Translations under genes and position numbers: made by a program | The notes under the pieces: generated by a model | Databases searched by the model: none | Seen by the model: only the letters and a program-made list of their open reading frames with translations | Told to the model about the DNA's origin: nothing | Assembly (NCBI GenBank): GCA_035295125.1 | Contig: DATGJP010000105.1 | Coordinates: 1-64,000, forward strand | DNA: 64,000 bases | DNA from: JAICMB01 sp035295125 | GTDB taxonomy: Bacteria; Acidobacteriota; Terriglobia; Bryobacterales; Bryobacteraceae | Reading direction: 5' to 3' | In this document: one piece after another, positions 9,047 through 18,212 of the stretch | How the letters are laid out: the number at the start of each line of letters is the position of its first letter | Numbering within the stretch: position 1 is the first letter of the stretch

Positions 9047-9990
9047 GATATCTGTCTCTTTTAACTCTGCTCATCGGACTCGGCCCGGCGGCAGCCGGCC
9101 AGACCAGTTCCGGCGTCCCGCGCCTCGCCAGCGGCCATCCGGACCTCGAAGGATACTGGACCAACGCAACTCTGACTCCGTTCGAGCGCCCCGCCGAGTT
9201 TACGGGCAAGGAATTCCTCACCGAAGTCGAAGCAAGCGCGTTCGAAAAGCGCATGCGCGAGAGGAACGATCGTGACCGCCGTGGTTCCACCGCCCAAGCC
9301 GACGTCAATCAGGCTTATAACGAGGCCTGGTTCGATCGCGGGACCACACTCTTCCCCTCGCGGCGTACGTCGATCGTTGTCGATCCAACCGACGGGCGGG
9401 TTCCGCCCCTCACGCCCGAGGCACAGCTTGCGGCAGCGGCGCGAGACGAAGTGCAGGGGCGTCCTCCCCAAGGCCCCGAGGATTTGGGTACGACGACGCG
9501 CTGTATCGTGTGGCCAACCGCCGGGCCACCTATGATTCCCGGCCCCTATAACAACAACTATCAGATTGTCCAGACGACCGGCTCCGTGGCCATCAACGTC
9601 GAGATGATTCACGATATGCGCGTGATACCTATGGATGGCCGTCCCCATCTCAGCCGCAATATCCGTTTGTGGATGGGCGATTCGCGAGGCAGATGGGAAG
9701 GCGACACGCTAGTAGTGGACACGACAAACTTCACGGACAAGACCCACTTCCGCGGATCGGACGAGAATCTCCATCTCATCGAGCGATTGACGCGCACAGG
9801 ACCGAATACTCTCGTGTACCGGTTCACGGTCGACGATCCTTCCGCTTTTACGGCGCGCTGGACAGGCGAAATCGTCATGACCAAGATGAGCGGGCCGATC
9901 TATGAGTACGCCTGTCACGAAGGAAATTACTCGATGACCAACATCCTCCGCGGGGCACGATATGCGGAGAGTGCCGAAAAGAAAAGGTAA
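9043..9990 (+). CDS. Secreted protein of unknown function, acidobacterial type
   Basis: A 315-residue protein with a signal peptide (RYLSLLTLLIGLGPAAAGQ). The mature start, SGVPRLASGHPDLEGYWTN, is a recurrent opening of exported acidobacterial proteins that are usually left unnamed. No catalytic motif is recognised. Coupling by ATGA to DUF1801 and a 16-base gap to the hydrolase downstream suggest one transcript. Confidence 0.7.
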   Translation: MRYLSLLTLLIGLGPAAAGQTSSGVPRLASGHPDLEGYWTNATLTPFERPAEFTGKEFLTEVEASAFEKRMRERNDRDRRGSTAQADVNQAYNEAWFDRGTTLFPSRRTSIVVDPTDGRVPPLTPEAQLAAAARDEVQGRPPQGPEDLGTTTRCIVWPTAGPPMIPGPYNNNYQIVQTTGSVAINVEMIHDMRVIPMDGRPHLSRNIRLWMGDSRGRWEGDTLVVDTTNFTDKTHFRGSDENLHLIERLTRTGPNTLVYRFTVDDPSAFTARWTGEIVMTKMSGPIYEYACHEGNYSMTNILRGARYAESAEKKR

Positions 9991-10006
9991 GCTGAATCAT
10001 TAACCC

Positions 10007-10912
10007 ATGCGACCCAAAATACCCGTGGAAGCGATCCAACTCTACAACCGCTTCATTCATGGCGAGATCAATCGGCGTGACTTTATCGAGGGGCTGCAGC
10101 GGTTCGCCATCGGAGGGCTTACAGCCGCAGCGATGGTAGAAGCACTGATGCCGAACTACGCACTCGGCCAACAGGTATCCAAGACCGATGATCGGATTCA
10201 TGCCGCATACGAAACCATTCCGTCGCCAAATGGGAATGGAAGTATAAAGGGATACCTGGTTCGGCCCGTCAGCGCTGATTCACGAGCCGCTAAACCATCG
10301 AAGCTTCCCGGAATCATCGTCGTCCACGAAAATCGGGGTCTGAACCCGCACATCGAGGACATTGCGCGGCGCTTCGCTCTGGCAAACTTCATGGCCCTGG
10401 CGCCGGACGGTCTCACCTCACTGGGTGGTTTTCCCGGCGACGACTACCACGGCGGTCAGTTATTCAGCAAGATCGATAGCAAGAAGATGGCAGAGGATTT
10501 CGTTGCCGCGGCGATGTGGCTGAAATCTCGTGAGGACTGTACCGGGAAAATTGGCGCCACCGGCTTCTGTTATGGCGGCGGGATGGCTAATGCCCTGGCT
10601 GTCCGATTGGGTGCCGATCTCGCCGCGGCTGCTCCATTTTACGGCGCGCCCCCTGCCAAGGAAGATGTTCCGAAGATCAAGGCGGCTATTCTGGTTCATC
10701 ACGGAGAACTCGATACACGGCTCGCCGCAACGTGGCCGGCCTATGATGCCGCATTAAAGGAAGCGAACGTTACTCACGAAGGCTTCATCTATCCAGGCGC
10801 CGTTCATGGTTTCAACTGTGATGCGACACCCGAGCGCTACAACAAGGCTGCTGCGGACCTGGCCTGGCAGCGGACGATCGACTGGTTCAACAAATACGTG
10901 CGAGCGGCCTAG
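10007..10912 (+). CDS. Tat-exported dienelactone hydrolase family protein
   Basis: An alpha/beta hydrolase of 301 residues. It has a twin-arginine-type leader (NRRDFIEG followed by a hydrophobic segment, residues 24-50), so it probably acts in the periplasm. The family's active-site set is visible: Glu108 in VVHENRG, nucleophile Cys188 in GFCYGGG, Asp236 in GELDTR and His267 in GAVHGF. The family opens lactones such as dienelactone; the true substrate is unknown. Confidence 0.9.
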   Translation: MRPKIPVEAIQLYNRFIHGEINRRDFIEGLQRFAIGGLTAAAMVEALMPNYALGQQVSKTDDRIHAAYETIPSPNGNGSIKGYLVRPVSADSRAAKPSKLPGIIVVHENRGLNPHIEDIARRFALANFMALAPDGLTSLGGFPGDDYHGGQLFSKIDSKKMAEDFVAAAMWLKSREDCTGKIGATGFCYGGGMANALAVRLGADLAAAAPFYGAPPAKEDVPKIKAAILVHHGELDTRLAATWPAYDAALKEANVTHEGFIYPGAVHGFNCDATPERYNKAAADLAWQRTIDWFNKYVRAA

Positions 10913-10923
10913 GTCGGCATCAG

Positions 10924-11010
10924 CCTACGCAGGCGAAACCGCCCGCGCCACCCTTATGGCTCAATAATTTGCGTGCCAAGGTCGGGCAGGCATTCAGCCT
11001 GTCCGATTTC
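10924..11010 (-). repeat. Interspersed palindromic repeat, copy 1 (near full length)
   Basis: Read on the minus strand it has the family order: CAGGCTGAATGCCTGCC hairpin, CTTGGCACGCA spacer, TTGAGCCATAAGGGTGGCG, then a second hairpin with a TTTC loop in CGGGCGGTTTCGCCTGCG. It fills the gap between two convergent genes and could act as a bidirectional terminator. Confidence 0.75.
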
Positions 11011-11022
11011 TCCGACGCGCTG

Positions 11023-11403
11023 CTAGGCTTTCTCGATTGCGCCGCTTGCTTCGGCCCATGCTCTGAACCCCCCGCCGAGGTGTGCCACCCGCGTCAACCC
11101 CATGGCTTGCGCCGTGTCTGCAGCCAAAGCCGAGCGGGCACCGCCCGCACAATAGAATACGATGTTCTTTCCCGAAGAAAACACCGGATTGTGATACGGC
11201 AGGGTCGGATCCAAAGCAAACTCCAGCATGCCGCGAGTGACGTGCACCGCGCCCGGTATCTTGCCGTCGCGCGAAAGTTCTGCGCTATCTCGAAGATCCA
11301 CGAACACGGTATCCGGATCATCGAGCATCGGCATAGCCTCCTGCGCAGTAACCGTCTTCACGCGTGCATTTGCCTGTGCAACCAATTCCTTAGCACTCTT
11401 CAT
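11023..11403 (-). CDS. Rhodanese-like sulfurtransferase domain protein
   Basis: A single-domain protein of 126 residues. It shows VFVDLRDSAEL (substrate-side Asp/Arg of the rhodanese fold), KIPGAVHV, and the active-site loop FYCAGGARS with catalytic Cys85. The family transfers sulfane sulfur to thiols or cyanide. No signal peptide is seen. Confidence 0.9.
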   Translation of the reverse strand: MKSAKELVAQANARVKTVTAQEAMPMLDDPDTVFVDLRDSAELSRDGKIPGAVHVTRGMLEFALDPTLPYHNPVFSSGKNIVFYCAGGARSALAADTAQAMGLTRVAHLGGGFRAWAEASGAIEKA

Positions 11404-11478
11404 TCTTCCCCCGGCTTTCGATTATAGGACAGCATATGAGCCCTCGGATGATCGCGCCTCTTCTTTTGACGATCACAT

Positions 11479-11509
11479 CTTGACAATCAAGTGGAACTGG
11501 GCGTACTCT
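11479..11509 (+). promoter_or_regulatory. Promoter with overlapping palindromic operator for the first PadR/ADOP module
   Basis: The palindrome CTTGA-CAA-TCAAG at 11479-11491 covers a perfect -35 (TTGACA, 11480-11485). After an 18-base spacer a weak -10 (TACTCT) is at 11504-11509. PadR proteins commonly repress their own promoters, so this is a plausible autoregulatory site. Confidence 0.5.
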
Positions 11510-11537
11510 AAGTCGAACACCGCGTTCCGGAGGACGA

Positions 11538-11873
11538 ATGGACGAGCCCAGCACTGACTTAATCCAGGGCACACTGGACATGCTGATTCTCAAGACGCTC
11601 AGCCTGGAGCCGATGCACGGCTTCGGCATTGCACGACGCATTGAACAGGTGTCGCGCGGAGTGTTCAAGGTAAATCCCGGGTCGCTCCTGACCGCCTTCC
11701 AGCGTTTGGAACGAATGGGGTGGCTGGAATCGGAATGGCGCCAGACGGACAACTCCCGCCGGGCGAAGTTCTATTCGCTCACACGCTCCGGCAGAAAGCG
11801 GCTGGAAATCGAGACGGCGAGCTGGAACCGGCGGGTGTCCGCGATTGCGCGGCTGTTAAAGGCAGAGGGATAA
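11538..11873 (+). CDS. PadR family transcriptional regulator
   Basis: A 111-residue winged-helix regulator. Family signatures are LIQGTLDMLILKTLSLEPMHGFGIARRI for the N-terminal helices, SLLTAFQRLERMGWLESEW for the recognition helix and wing, and TRSGRKRL followed by a short C-terminal helix. The Shine-Dalgarno GGAGG sits 4 bases before the ATG. It lies 4 bases upstream of an ADOP permease, the standard acidobacterial pairing, and probably controls that transporter. Confidence 0.93.
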   Translation: MDEPSTDLIQGTLDMLILKTLSLEPMHGFGIARRIEQVSRGVFKVNPGSLLTAFQRLERMGWLESEWRQTDNSRRAKFYSLTRSGRKRLEIETASWNRRVSAIARLLKAEG

Positions 11874-11877
11874 CCCA

Positions 11878-14565
11878 ATGTCGCTATGGCGTCAATTCAC
11901 CCGCGGGCTGCGCGTGCTCGGCAATCGGCGGACCGCCGACCAGGACATCGACGATGAGGTCAGCCACTATCTGGATGAATCGGCCGCGGCCTTTGAGGCG
12001 CAGGGGCTCTCTCGCGACGAGGCCCGGCGGGCCGCACGCATCGAAATTGGCACTCCCGCCGCTCTGCGGCAAGAAGTCCGCGAGTCCGGTTGGGAGAACA
12101 GTATCGACACATTGCTTGCGGACCTGCGGTATGCGGTTCGGCGGCTGTGCGGAAACCCAGGCTTCACCGCTGTCAGCGTTCTCACCCTGGCGTTAGGGAT
12201 CGGCGCCACCACGGCAATCTTCAGCGTGATTGAAGGCGTCCTTTGGAAGCCGCTGCCTTACCCGCATTCCGAGCAGTTGGTGGCGCTGCGGCACACGGCG
12301 CCCGGAATCCACATGAACGATCTGAACCAGTCTGCCTCGTTGTATTTCGTCTACAGCGAGGAGAACCGCGCATTTCAGGAAGTGGCTATGTGGAACACGG
12401 ACTCGGCGACTATCACCGGCCTCGACGAGCCGGAGGAAGTTCCAGTGCTCGTGGTGACTCACGGATTCCTGCCGGCCCTCGAGACTGAGCCTTCTTTAGG
12501 ACGCCGATTCACCGCTCTCGACGACAATCCTTCGAGCGAGCGCACCGTGATTCTCTCGGACGCATGGTGGCGGGCCCGATTCGGAGGGGATCCTTCGATA
12601 CTTGGCCATCGAATCCTTATCGACGGCAATGCCCACGAAGTGATCGGCGTTCTTCCTCCTTCCTTTACGTTCATGGATCGCCGGTTTTCCCTGTTGTTGC
12701 CGCGCCGGCTCGATCGCGGCAACGTTCCTCTGATCAGCTTCTGCTGTCAAGGCATCGCCAGGCTGAAACCGGGCGTAAGCCTGGCGCAAGCTGCCACCGA
12801 TGTGGCCCGCATGATTCCGATGGCTCCGTCGAGATTCAGACTGAATCCCGGCGCCAGCGCGACCGGCTACAAGAACGCGCGTATCGGACCGAACTTGCAT
12901 TTCCTGAAAGACGAGTTGGTAGGCGACATCGGCCGGACGTTATGGGTGTTGATGGGAACCGTGGGAATGGTGTTGTTGATCGCCTGTGCCAACGTGGCCA
13001 ATCTGCTTCTTGTTCGCGCTGATAGCCGGCGGCAGGAACTGGCCATCCGCGCCACGCTCGGCGCCGGCCGGAAGCGGTTGGCGCGCGACCTTCTGATCGA
13101 AAGCACATTGCTGGGCATTATCGGAGGGGCGTTCGGCGTGGCCCTCGCATATGGCGCTCTGCGGGCTCTGGCGGTGTTTGGCCCCCAACATCTGCCGCGG
13201 GTTCACGAGATTGGGATCGACTCACTGACCCTGGCTTTCACCTTGTGTATTTCGTTAGGCGCCGGTGTGCTATTCGGGCTGATTCCGGTTTGTAAGTATG
13301 CGCGGTCTGAACTCTGGGAGGGAGTGCGAGGCGGCGGGCGATCACTAACCCCCAGTAAGCAACGCCACCACACGCGAAGTGTTTTGATTGCGGCGCAGGT
13401 TGCACTGGCGCTCGTCCTGCTGGTTGGCTCGGGGTTGATGATCCGTACGTTCCAGGCGCTCCACCGCGTCGACCCCGGTTTTTCGCAACCACAGGACGTC
13501 GAGACTTTCCGCGTCTCTATTCCGGATACGCTCGTGCGGGATGCGGAAAGCGTGTTGCGCACCGAAGAAGCGATCCTCGGAAAGGTCGAAGCCATTCCGG
13601 GCGTTACTGCTGTCGGCATGGTGAACGAGCTTCCCATGGAAGGTAGTTCGAACCATCCGCTCTACGCGGAAGATCACCCAACCCAAGACGGCGCGATCCC
13701 TCCCATACGGCGCTTCAGGATGTTGTCACCGGGCTATGCGAAGGCCATCGGCAGCCGGCTGATCGCCGGGCGAGACCTGACGTGGACCGAGACCTATCGT
13801 CACGCCCCGGTTGTCCTGGTTTCCGAAAACCTCGCGCGCGAGTTGTGGAAAGATCCGCAGGCAGCCCTCGGCAAACGCATCCGGACGGCCCTCAATGATG
13901 ACTGGCGGGAAGTGGTCGGCGTACTGCAAGACTTGCGCGATGACGGGCTGGATCAAAAAGCACGGGCCATGGTCTACTGGCCGCTGTGGCAGTTAAATTG
14001 GGGTGGTCCCGGTTACCTCATTCGCAGCGTCGCGTTCGTGATCCGCACCCCGCGCGCCGGAACGCCTGGCCTCCGGCGGGAACTTGAACAGACAGTGGCC
14101 GGCGTCAACGCAAGCGTTGCGTTGGCAGACATGAAGACACTCGACACGGTTTATGAACGCTCGCTCGCCCGCACTTCCTTCACATTGGCGCTGCTGGCGC
14201 TCGCGGGCGGCATGGCAGTGCTCTTAGGGGTGATCGGAATTTACGGCGTCATCTCCTATTCAGTCTTACAGCGCAATCGGGAAATCGGAATCCGGCTGGC
14301 GGTCGGCGCACCTCTTGGAGACGTGATCGGCTTGTTCGTGCGCGATGGGTTGGCCGTATCCGGCGTGGGCGCAATCTGCGGCCTGGGCGTGGCACTGGCA
14401 TTGACTCGCCTGATGAAGTCGCTCCTTTTTGAAGTTAGCCCCTCAGATCCGCTTACCTACGTGCTGGCATCGGTGGGATTGACTCTGGCAGCGGCGCTCG
14501 CCAGTTACCTGCCTGCTCGGAGAGCCACGCGGGTCGACCCGGTGGAGGCCCTTCGCGTGGAATAA
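11878..14565 (+). CDS. ADOP-type ABC transporter permease (duplicated MacB/FtsX-like)
   Basis: An 895-residue membrane protein of the acidobacterial duplicated orphan permease family. The N-terminal prefix domain (DDEVSHYLDESAAAFEAQGL) is followed by TM1 near residue 95 (AVSVLTLALGIGATTAIFS), a large periplasmic MacB-PCD domain, the first FtsX block (VLLIACANVANLLLVRADSRRQELAIR), a second periplasmic domain and a second FtsX block (YGVISYSVLQRNREIGIRLAVGA). It ends with the usual PARRATRVDPVEALR. No ATPase gene is adjacent, hence 'orphan'. The substrate is unknown; macrolide or lipoprotein efflux is known only for distant MacB relatives. Confidence 0.93.
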   Translation: MSLWRQFTRGLRVLGNRRTADQDIDDEVSHYLDESAAAFEAQGLSRDEARRAARIEIGTPAALRQEVRESGWENSIDTLLADLRYAVRRLCGNPGFTAVSVLTLALGIGATTAIFSVIEGVLWKPLPYPHSEQLVALRHTAPGIHMNDLNQSASLYFVYSEENRAFQEVAMWNTDSATITGLDEPEEVPVLVVTHGFLPALETEPSLGRRFTALDDNPSSERTVILSDAWWRARFGGDPSILGHRILIDGNAHEVIGVLPPSFTFMDRRFSLLLPRRLDRGNVPLISFCCQGIARLKPGVSLAQAATDVARMIPMAPSRFRLNPGASATGYKNARIGPNLHFLKDELVGDIGRTLWVLMGTVGMVLLIACANVANLLLVRADSRRQELAIRATLGAGRKRLARDLLIESTLLGIIGGAFGVALAYGALRALAVFGPQHLPRVHEIGIDSLTLAFTLCISLGAGVLFGLIPVCKYARSELWEGVRGGGRSLTPSKQRHHTRSVLIAAQVALALVLLVGSGLMIRTFQALHRVDPGFSQPQDVETFRVSIPDTLVRDAESVLRTEEAILGKVEAIPGVTAVGMVNELPMEGSSNHPLYAEDHPTQDGAIPPIRRFRMLSPGYAKAIGSRLIAGRDLTWTETYRHAPVVLVSENLARELWKDPQAALGKRIRTALNDDWREVVGVLQDLRDDGLDQKARAMVYWPLWQLNWGGPGYLIRSVAFVIRTPRAGTPGLRRELEQTVAGVNASVALADMKTLDTVYERSLARTSFTLALLALAGGMAVLLGVIGIYGVISYSVLQRNREIGIRLAVGAPLGDVIGLFVRDGLAVSGVGAICGLGVALALTRLMKSLLFEVSPSDPLTYVLASVGLTLAAALASYLPARRATRVDPVEALRVE

Positions 14566-14590
14566 CCGCTGACTAGACTCGGAATCCGGG

Positions 14591-14992
14591 TTACGCTTCT
14601 ACCAGCCGCAATTCCGAAGAAAAGTCATAGAACACGCGCAACTGATTGCCGTCCAGATCGGCGACCCGGAACTCGCGCAGGCGCCACGGTTTGTCCTCCG
14701 GCTCGGCAAGGATCTTCGCCCCGGCGTCCCGCCAACGTTGGTACAGTTCATCGACCTCGTGCCTGCTGTTGAGATTCAGCCAGACGATGATCGAGCCGCC
14801 GTTACCGTATTGCTCACGGAACGATGCATTCGTCAGGAACATCCGGCATTGCCCTTGCGAGATGCCTCCAATTCCGCCCTCGTCGTTCCCCCAGTCGAAA
14901 TCAAATCCGAGCACATTGACGTAATACGCGGCCGCCTTATCGACGTTTTCAACCGGAATCTCTGGAACTGCCTTTGGAAAGTGCGACAGCAT
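14591..14992 (-). CDS. VOC family (glyoxalase/bleomycin-resistance-like) protein
   Basis: About 133 residues, one betaalphabetabetabeta pair: AVPEIPVENVDKAAAYYVNVLGFDFDW, later MFLTNAS, and the C-terminal REFRVADLDGNQLRVFYDF, the classic VOC ending. The start at 14992 is preferred over an open upstream extension because it places the first strand at residue 9. The substrate is not predictable. It is convergent with the ADOP gene at a 25-base gap. Confidence 0.85.
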   Translation of the reverse strand: MLSHFPKAVPEIPVENVDKAAAYYVNVLGFDFDWGNDEGGIGGISQGQCRMFLTNASFREQYGNGGSIIVWLNLNSRHEVDELYQRWRDAGAKILAEPEDKPWRLREFRVADLDGNQLRVFYDFSSELRLVEA

Positions 14993-15301
14993 GTTCCCCA
15001 GGTTACGACATGTAGGAGACCTGGCATTCGCGCAGTTAGACTTCACGACGCGACATCAGGTGTATACTGTCGGCAGCTATAAGAGAAGACCCACCGCTCG
15101 CGTGGAGCCTTTTGGCTTTAGAAGACGGGTGCTTATCCTCGTCCCGAGCGAACACAAACAGCATCGATTGGAGCATTGCGGCAAAGCGCGGCGGTGTCCT
15201 TCGGAATCGCGCGGTTTTCGTCAGGCCCAGCTTTGGGTCCACCGCAATCTGTCCCCACGTCAGCGTGAATGCAGAGCTTTTTCGAGCTCGAAAGGAAAAC
15301 G

Positions 15302-16168
15302 ATGAGCTTCCTACGTTATGAACGCAATATTCCTATAACCATCCTGTTGGCAATCACATTACTGGTATCTGCCCCACCACCGGTTCTGCCACAGACCACA
15401 TCACAGGTTCAGACCACGAATCCAACGCCTTCACCGCAGTTAACCGATGCGCCCGTGCAAGCCCAGCCTGTCTCTAAGACAATCCTTCCCGAGGGCACGC
15501 CCGTTCGGATGCGCATCAACCGCACCGTGTCGTCCGCCGACGCTCAAACGGGGGACAACATTGATTTCGAGACGCTCGACGATGTTCAACTTGGAGATGC
15601 GATCGTGATTCCGAAGGGTTCGACGGCAATGGCGACAGTCACGGAAGCCGTGCCAAAGCGCCGCATGGCAAGAGGCGGCAAGCTGAACATGAACATCGAT
15701 TACGTCCGGCTTCCGTCGAGCGAAAAGCTGCCTCTCAGAGGTATCCAGAATGTCAAAGGCGGCGGGCACACAGGCGCGATGACGGGCGCGATGGTTGCGA
15801 CAAGTATCGTATTCTTCCCGGCCGCGCCGCTCTTTCTGTTCATGCACGGCAAGGACATCACGATACCCAAAGGACACGAGGTTACGGTTTACACGAACAC
15901 CGACTACGACACCTCGAAGGCCAAGCCGCCGACTACTACATCTGTCGCGGCTCCGGCCCCAGCCCCCAAACCCCTATCCGGCAATGCGCTGACGAACGAA
16001 GACATCATTAAGCTGAAGAATGCTGGCCTGAGCGAACAACTGATCGTGGAGAAGATAGCTGCTTCCCCCGCGAAGTATCAACTCGAAACGGACGATCTTA
16101 TCGCACTCAAAAAGGCAGGACTGAGCGACGGAATCATCGCAGCAATGGTACACGCAGGGCAGCGATAG
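15302..16168 (+). CDS. Exported protein with proline-rich linker and C-terminal repeated helical motif; function unknown
   Basis: A 288-residue protein from the ATG at 15302, which has AAAGGA upstream. It has a signal peptide (ITILLAITLLVSAPPP), a Pro/Thr/Gln-rich linker, and a beta-rich region (TPVRMRINRTVSSADAQTGD) of a kind seen in acidobacterial surface proteins. A hydrophobic stretch AMTGAMVATSIVFFPAAPLFLFM lies near 165-190. The C-terminal 55 residues hold two copies of a motif of type LxNAGLSEQLIVEKI and LKKAGLSDGIIAAMV. The role is not known. A TATACT -10-like element is at 15063-15068 in the 5' region, without a convincing -35. Confidence 0.65.
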   Translation: MSFLRYERNIPITILLAITLLVSAPPPVLPQTTSQVQTTNPTPSPQLTDAPVQAQPVSKTILPEGTPVRMRINRTVSSADAQTGDNIDFETLDDVQLGDAIVIPKGSTAMATVTEAVPKRRMARGGKLNMNIDYVRLPSSEKLPLRGIQNVKGGGHTGAMTGAMVATSIVFFPAAPLFLFMHGKDITIPKGHEVTVYTNTDYDTSKAKPPTTTSVAAPAPAPKPLSGNALTNEDIIKLKNAGLSEQLIVEKIAASPAKYQLETDDLIALKKAGLSDGIIAAMVHAGQR

Positions 16169-16208
16169 CTCAGCGCCGAAAGACGACTGATTCTCGCCGT
16201 CTCGACCC

Positions 16209-16224
16209 CCGGGAGTGCTCCCGG
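16209..16224. terminator. Short GC hairpin, possible terminator
   Basis: CCGGGAG and CTCCCGG form a perfect 7-bp stem with a 2-base gap (so in practice a 4-base loop) between two plus-strand genes. There is no T-tract, so termination is only suggested. Confidence 0.35.
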
Positions 16225-16335
16225 CGCCCATTCGATGGACTCCACGTCCGACAGCATCAGATCGCCGCAAAATAACAGATACAATCATTGAAATCGATGG
16301 CCGCAGGTAGAGCCTGCTCCGGACAAGGAGGAAGC

Positions 16336-17814
16336 ATGAACGTCACCCGTAAGGATTTTCTGAAGAAAGTTGGCGCGCTCAGCATCCTGGTGCCGCAACT
16401 CGGAATCGCCGAACCGTTCGCCGCCGGTTCATTGCCCGATCTGGCAAAAGGTAATCTGCCTGGCGCTGACGAACTCTGGGGTTGGCTCGAGCAACTGGCC
16501 GCGTGGTGCCCGGCGGCCACCGGGAGCGCCGGTCACAATGCTTTCGTCAATTTTCTCGATCAGCGGCTTCGCGCGGTCAACATCACACCACAGCGTAAGA
16601 CATTCAAGATTGATTATTGGGAGCCGAAGTCCTGGACGCTCACAGCCGGCGGCGAGAAGATCCACGTCACCGGTTATCGTCCTTACTCCGGCCCGACATC
16701 GCCCGAGGGAGTCACCGCTGCATTGTATTACGCGGGCATGGCTCCGAACCTGGATTATTCCGGGGCGTCCGGCAAAATCGTTTTGATCGAGATGGCGCCG
16801 GCTCCGACTCAGGAAGAAATGCATATCGCGGGCCAGATGGTTGGTAGCTACCCGGCGAACGCTACCGTGCCTGGGACTGCTTACGGACCAGTCGGCGCTT
16901 TCCGTACGGTTCCTGATTTGAAACTGGCCCAACAAGCCGGTGCGGTCGGCGTTGTTTATATCTGGAATAGAGTTTCCGATGGCAACGCCGAAGACCAGGC
17001 TGCGCCGTTCACGGCTCCTCCAAATCCTGTTCCCGCCATCTGGGTGGGACAAACCACAGGCAGCAAACTCAAATCGATGGCTGCATCGCAAGCCTCTGCC
17101 ACGCTTACGATGCACGCCATCGTGCATCCTGCTTGTCCAACCGACAACATCTGGGCGGTTCTCCCGGGAAAGACTGACGAAGCCGTTATCATTAACACCC
17201 ATACGGACGGCTGTAACGCCCTGGAGGAAAACGGTGCGCTCGGTGTTGTGGCGCTGGCGAACTATTCTGCCAAGCTTCCTCAATCGCAGAGAAACCGTAC
17301 CCTCATCTTCCTCATGACCACGGGCCACTTTGCGCATGGTATGGTTCGTGGAACACAAGACTGGATCAACTCCAATCCGGATTGGATGAAGAAGGCCGTG
17401 GCATGCGTCACGATCGAACACCTTGGAGCCACGGAGTGGGTAGATCATCCGGCGGCCAATGAATACAAGTCCACCGGCAAATTAGAATGGGGGCTCGCAT
17501 ACACGCCGCGAATTCCGGAAGCCGAACTCTTTTTGAAGGCTGCCCAAGGCACCGAAGCCAGGAATATCTTCGCGTTCAAGCCCGAAGGATCTTATCCAGG
17601 CGAAGGCGCGGCTTTCTACCGAGCCGGGATTCCGACCATATCTTATATCCCGACCCCGCAGTATCTGTTCGTCGAGCCCGTAAAAGGCGGGGCGATTGAC
17701 AAACTCGACAAACACCGGCTGCACGGTGAGGTAGTGACGTTGGCACGCTGTGTTGCGGCCCTCGACAAAATGACGGTCGAGGAGATCCGCGGTACGGATG
17801 GGGCGCGCGCTTAG
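16336..17814 (+). CDS. Exported M28-like metallopeptidase with PA domain
   Basis: A 492-residue protein. The ATG at 16336 has a strong AAGGAGG 4 bases upstream, which decides the start. The N-terminus NVTRKDFLKKVGALSILV resembles a weak Tat or Sec leader. An insertion around 120-260 with GKIVLIEMAP and AQQAGAVGVVYIWN is PA-domain-like. The catalytic region has INTHTDGCNALEENGALGVVALANY, resembling the M28 aminopeptidase metal site (His, Asp and acidic residues), then TTGHFAHG and TIEHLGATEW. Hydrolysis of peptides in the periplasm is inferred. The Glu in place of the usual Asp-Asn in the NALEENGA segment is somewhat atypical. Confidence 0.7.
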   Translation: MNVTRKDFLKKVGALSILVPQLGIAEPFAAGSLPDLAKGNLPGADELWGWLEQLAAWCPAATGSAGHNAFVNFLDQRLRAVNITPQRKTFKIDYWEPKSWTLTAGGEKIHVTGYRPYSGPTSPEGVTAALYYAGMAPNLDYSGASGKIVLIEMAPAPTQEEMHIAGQMVGSYPANATVPGTAYGPVGAFRTVPDLKLAQQAGAVGVVYIWNRVSDGNAEDQAAPFTAPPNPVPAIWVGQTTGSKLKSMAASQASATLTMHAIVHPACPTDNIWAVLPGKTDEAVIINTHTDGCNALEENGALGVVALANYSAKLPQSQRNRTLIFLMTTGHFAHGMVRGTQDWINSNPDWMKKAVACVTIEHLGATEWVDHPAANEYKSTGKLEWGLAYTPRIPEAELFLKAAQGTEARNIFAFKPEGSYPGEGAAFYRAGIPTISYIPTPQYLFVEPVKGGAIDKLDKHRLHGEVVTLARCVAALDKMTVEEIRGTDGARA

Positions 17815-18212
17815 AGCCTCCATCCGAGCGTGGCTCAACTTCGCCGGGTCCACACAGGTAGTTTCCAAAGTTCAAGAATCCGGCAGCCCGGGAAATCACT
17901 CTAGGACTTATTGACCCACACCTCGGGCTTGGCTAATGCAGGAGAAGGACCCGCGGGCGAGTACTTTCGACGGGCGAATCTTGCGCGGGGAGGATCGTTG
18001 GCGGAGCGCATAAGCCGCTCTCAAAGACTTCTGCCGCGGGCTGTTGCTAGGTGGCTTTTCCCGCAATGATCAGGTCTTGCTCTGATTCGCAAACGACGCT
18101 CCGTAGGGATACGATGGGCATGCGGGGCATCCGCTGAGAGTCCGTCCCGAACCGCGCTTCGTGTTCATGAGCATCTGTCCGACGTTTGTAGAAGTCGGTA
18201 CGGTGAGGCATA
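17815..18212. other. Intergenic gap without a gene
   Basis: About 400 bases. It contains a fragment of the interspersed repeat tail near 18008-18033. No credible frame, RNA or clear promoter was found in it. Confidence 0.5.
18008..18033 (+). repeat. Interspersed repeat, tail fragment
   Basis: GCATAAGCCGCTCTCAAAGA and the bases after it match the 3' end of the copies at 22757 and 25261 (GCATACCGCTCTCGGAGACT, GCATGCCGCTCTCAAAGAC). The hairpin portions are missing. Confidence 0.5.

Noticed and set aside
15047..15301. Possible riboswitch or structured leader before the exported protein at 15302
   Set aside because: Small hairpins (CCAC...GTGG, AGCC-TTTT-GGCT) exist, but they do not match any riboswitch architecture I know and the promoter is weak.
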